From the NCBI GenBank assembly GCA_900757335.1, contig CAAENL010000197.1:1-6639 (forward strand): DNA of 6,639 nt, given 5' to 3'. Shown here one piece after another: positions 5,132-6,639 of this stretch (positions are counted from its first letter, which is position 1; each line of letters starts with the position of its first letter). This DNA comes from Clostridia bacterium (GTDB taxonomy: Bacteria; Bacillota; Clostridia; Oscillospirales; Acutalibacteraceae). The translations under genes were made by a program, and so were the position numbers. The notes under the pieces are model-generated. The model searched no databases. It had not been told where the DNA came from and worked only from the letters and a program-made list of their open reading frames with translations.

Positions 5132-6639
5132 ATGCCAGATAATGCTGTGTACTCGGATAGCTACGAAAAGTATGTATTAAATCCTTATAAAGAAGTTGTG
5201 GGTGGTAAATGCTTAGATTCTTTCGATAAAGCTCATCTCCTAACTAACAAATCAAAATTACGTGAAACTCAAAAATTAGTAAAAATTTACAAAGAAAAGC
5301 TTGCCTTAGCCCAAGATGTATTCGGTACAGAAGACGAATTCAAAAAAATTCTTGAGAATATAAACGCATACTATAAAACTGATGACGAAAAAGACACAAC
5401 CTCTACCAATAATGCCATAATCGGACGAGCTATAAGCAAAAAAATACTTGAATATAGTAATCAAATAAGGGCTATAAAGACACAATTAGATGATGAGATT
5501 GCAAAAAGCCAAAAAGAAATTGAAGGAACAAAAGGGTATTTTGCCAAGCGTAAAGCAATAAAAGACGCAAAAAAGGCACAAGCAAGAGCAGATAAAGTAA
5601 TTAAATTACAGAAAGATACCAGAAAAAAAATGAAAGAGGCAGCTGTATTCAAAAGTGTGGCTGCTGAGAAGACGGTTTTTAACTTTTTATTCAATCCAGG
5701 CAAAGACACAGGCATAATAGGATGTTTAAAAAAAGTTTATGATCTACTTAAAGATTTAATGGCAGAAGGAAAAGACGGTGGACAAATAAAAAAATACAGA
5801 GAATTAAACGTCAAGGATATCAAGAATGCCTGCAAAAATTTAGAAGACTCTAGCGATAAAAAAGAGGCTTTTTTAGGAAACCTCACAAAATTTAATAAAG
5901 TATATGAACAAATTCAAGTACAACTGCAAACAATGCGACGACCAGAAACAGAAGTGAATATTCGAGACGTCATTAAGGTTGTAAATCGAAAGATTGATCT
6001 GTTTTTGGAGAAAGAATTACTTAGCAAATTTAAAAATGAAAATTTTTTGAAAAATTTAAAGTCCAACTTAAAAGAATATCGTGCCAAACTCGAAAGTAAC
6101 AGAATCGAATGGTTGAAAGCGTTTCCATCCGGAACACGTGAACTCGCACCGGTTTATATAGAAACATATCTCTCGGCTAAATCAAGAGGTATATATGACA
6201 GCATGTTAAATGTTTTGATGGCAAACAAAGAATATGAAGGTAACGTTAAACTTTTAACGAAAGGAGTCACAATATTAACTATATCAACTACCGGAGCAGC
6301 CAGCGTAGGAGCCAATTTCATATATGCTCTTCCATTTGTAGTTATAGGGCTTGCGGTGACCACAGTGGGAGCAGTTAAACTTTACCGCAGTGGACGTGCG
6401 TTAAATGAAGCGGAAGAAGCCGTTAAAGAACTTGGTCAACTTGCTACGGACGCAGCAGATAGGGCATCACGCAGAATGTCAGCTTCATCAGTTATAGGAG
6501 GAGATGCAGAAGCAGCAGCGGCAGGAGAAGGAGAAGAAGAAGAAGAAAAAGCACCGGCTCCGTTGCCAAGACCAGCAAAAGCACCAGCACCGGCAGTAGA
6601 AGGAGAAGGAGGTGCAGATGCAGCAGCAGCGGCAGCGGC
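5132..6639 (+). CDS. Protein of unknown function, coiled coil plus membrane hairpin, partial at the 3' end (cut by window edge)
   Basis: An uninterrupted frame of 502 codons starts at an ATG behind AAAGGGTGG (about 5 bases spacing) and has no stop before the edge. The product begins MPDNAVYSD and has no signal peptide. It is largely helical, with a very Lys/Ala-rich coiled coil at about 100-180. A further helical region (about 225-370) leads to a double hydrophobic hairpin (about 378-415) centred on ALPF, then RSGRALNEAEEAV. From residue 458 it becomes a low-complexity Ala/Pro/Glu tract (five consecutive Glu, then APAP and poly-Ala) that is still running at the edge. Domain order and two conserved blocks match the 487-residue leftward protein: RKKMKEAAV at 164 and FNK at 254, about 90 residues apart in both. 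No known family is recognised. The Ala tract may be a linker to another domain beyond the edge. Function is unknown. Confidence 0.88.
   Translation, partial: MPDNAVYSDSYEKYVLNPYKEVVGGKCLDSFDKAHLLTNKSKLRETQKLVKIYKEKLALAQDVFGTEDEFKKILENINAYYKTDDEKDTTSTNNAIIGRAISKKILEYSNQIRAIKTQLDDEIAKSQKEIEGTKGYFAKRKAIKDAKKAQARADKVIKLQKDTRKKMKEAAVFKSVAAEKTVFNFLFNPGKDTGIIGCLKKVYDLLKDLMAEGKDGGQIKKYRELNVKDIKNACKNLEDSSDKKEAFLGNLTKFNKVYEQIQVQLQTMRRPETEVNIRDVIKVVNRKIDLFLEKELLSKFKNENFLKNLKSNLKEYRAKLESNRIEWLKAFPSGTRELAPVYIETYLSAKSRGIYDSMLNVLMANKEYEGNVKLLTKGVTILTISTTGAASVGANFIYALPFVVIGLAVTTVGAVKLYRSGRALNEAEEAVKELGQLATDAADRASRRMSASSVIGGDAEAAAAGEGEEEEEKAPAPLPRPAKAPAPAVEGEGGADAAAAAA
6503..6639 (+). repeat. In-frame low-complexity GAA/GCA codon repeats
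   Basis: Codons here are almost all GCA, GCG, GAA, GGA and CCA/CCG, giving tracts of Ala, Glu, Gly and Pro. The local GC content is far above the surrounding DNA. Five consecutive GAA codons and runs of GCA/GCG are candidate slippage sites. The tract is cut by the window edge. Confidence 0.8.

Noticed and set aside
5461..5715. Minus-strand 84-codon hydrophobic frame
   Set aside because: It is antisense to the Lys/Ala-rich coiled coil of the 5132 gene, where such hydrophobic shadows are expected.
6154..6363. Minus-strand 69-codon frame
   Set aside because: It is antisense to the membrane-hairpin region of the 5132 gene and has no start signals.

Overview
This is a very AT-rich bacterial window with standard code usage (tryptophan is TGG). 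It has purine-rich Shine-Dalgarno sites and near-consensus sigma-70/sigma-A promoters. The two recognisable genes, a roughly 500-residue phosphohexomutase and a roughly 300-residue CorA transporter, look most like those of low-GC Gram-positive (Clostridia-type) bacteria. That placement is an inference from protein style, not a proven taxonomy. Rich Ala/Pro/Glu tracts in two proteins, against otherwise AT-biased DNA, make a host-associated or endosymbiotic lineage conceivable but unproven.

Layout. Positions 1-240 are non-coding: a promoter-proximal repeat that seems to belong to a leftward gene just outside the window, then two tandem hairpin terminators for the next gene. A leftward gene (245-1708) encodes a 487-residue protein of unknown function, with coiled coil, an Ala/Pro linker and a C-terminal membrane hairpin. 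Behind it (1736-2055) lies what looks like the decayed 5' end of a related gene, still preceded by a promoter-like sequence. Two rightward housekeeping genes follow, each with its own extended -10 promoter and hairpin terminator: a phosphomannomutase/phosphoglucomutase (2251-3765) and a CorA-type divalent-cation transporter (3906-4817). After a strong terminator and a structured promoter region, a second large protein of unknown function starts at 5132 and is still open at the right edge (502 codons visible).

The main discovery is that the two large unknown proteins appear to be divergent members of one family. They share a coiled-coil segment, a conserved R-K-[RK]-x-K block, a FNK block at matching spacing, and a C-terminal double hydrophobic hairpin, with Ala/Pro(-Glu) low-complexity sequence inserted at different places. 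They and the decayed fragment all start Met-Pro-[Glu/Asp]. The promoter region of the right-hand gene is repeated in inverted orientation at the left edge, and part of it is repeated in front of the decayed fragment. Together this suggests a multicopy, co-regulated family, probably with another member immediately left of the window, interspersed with unrelated housekeeping genes. The mutase and CorA show no sign of functional linkage to the family beyond location.
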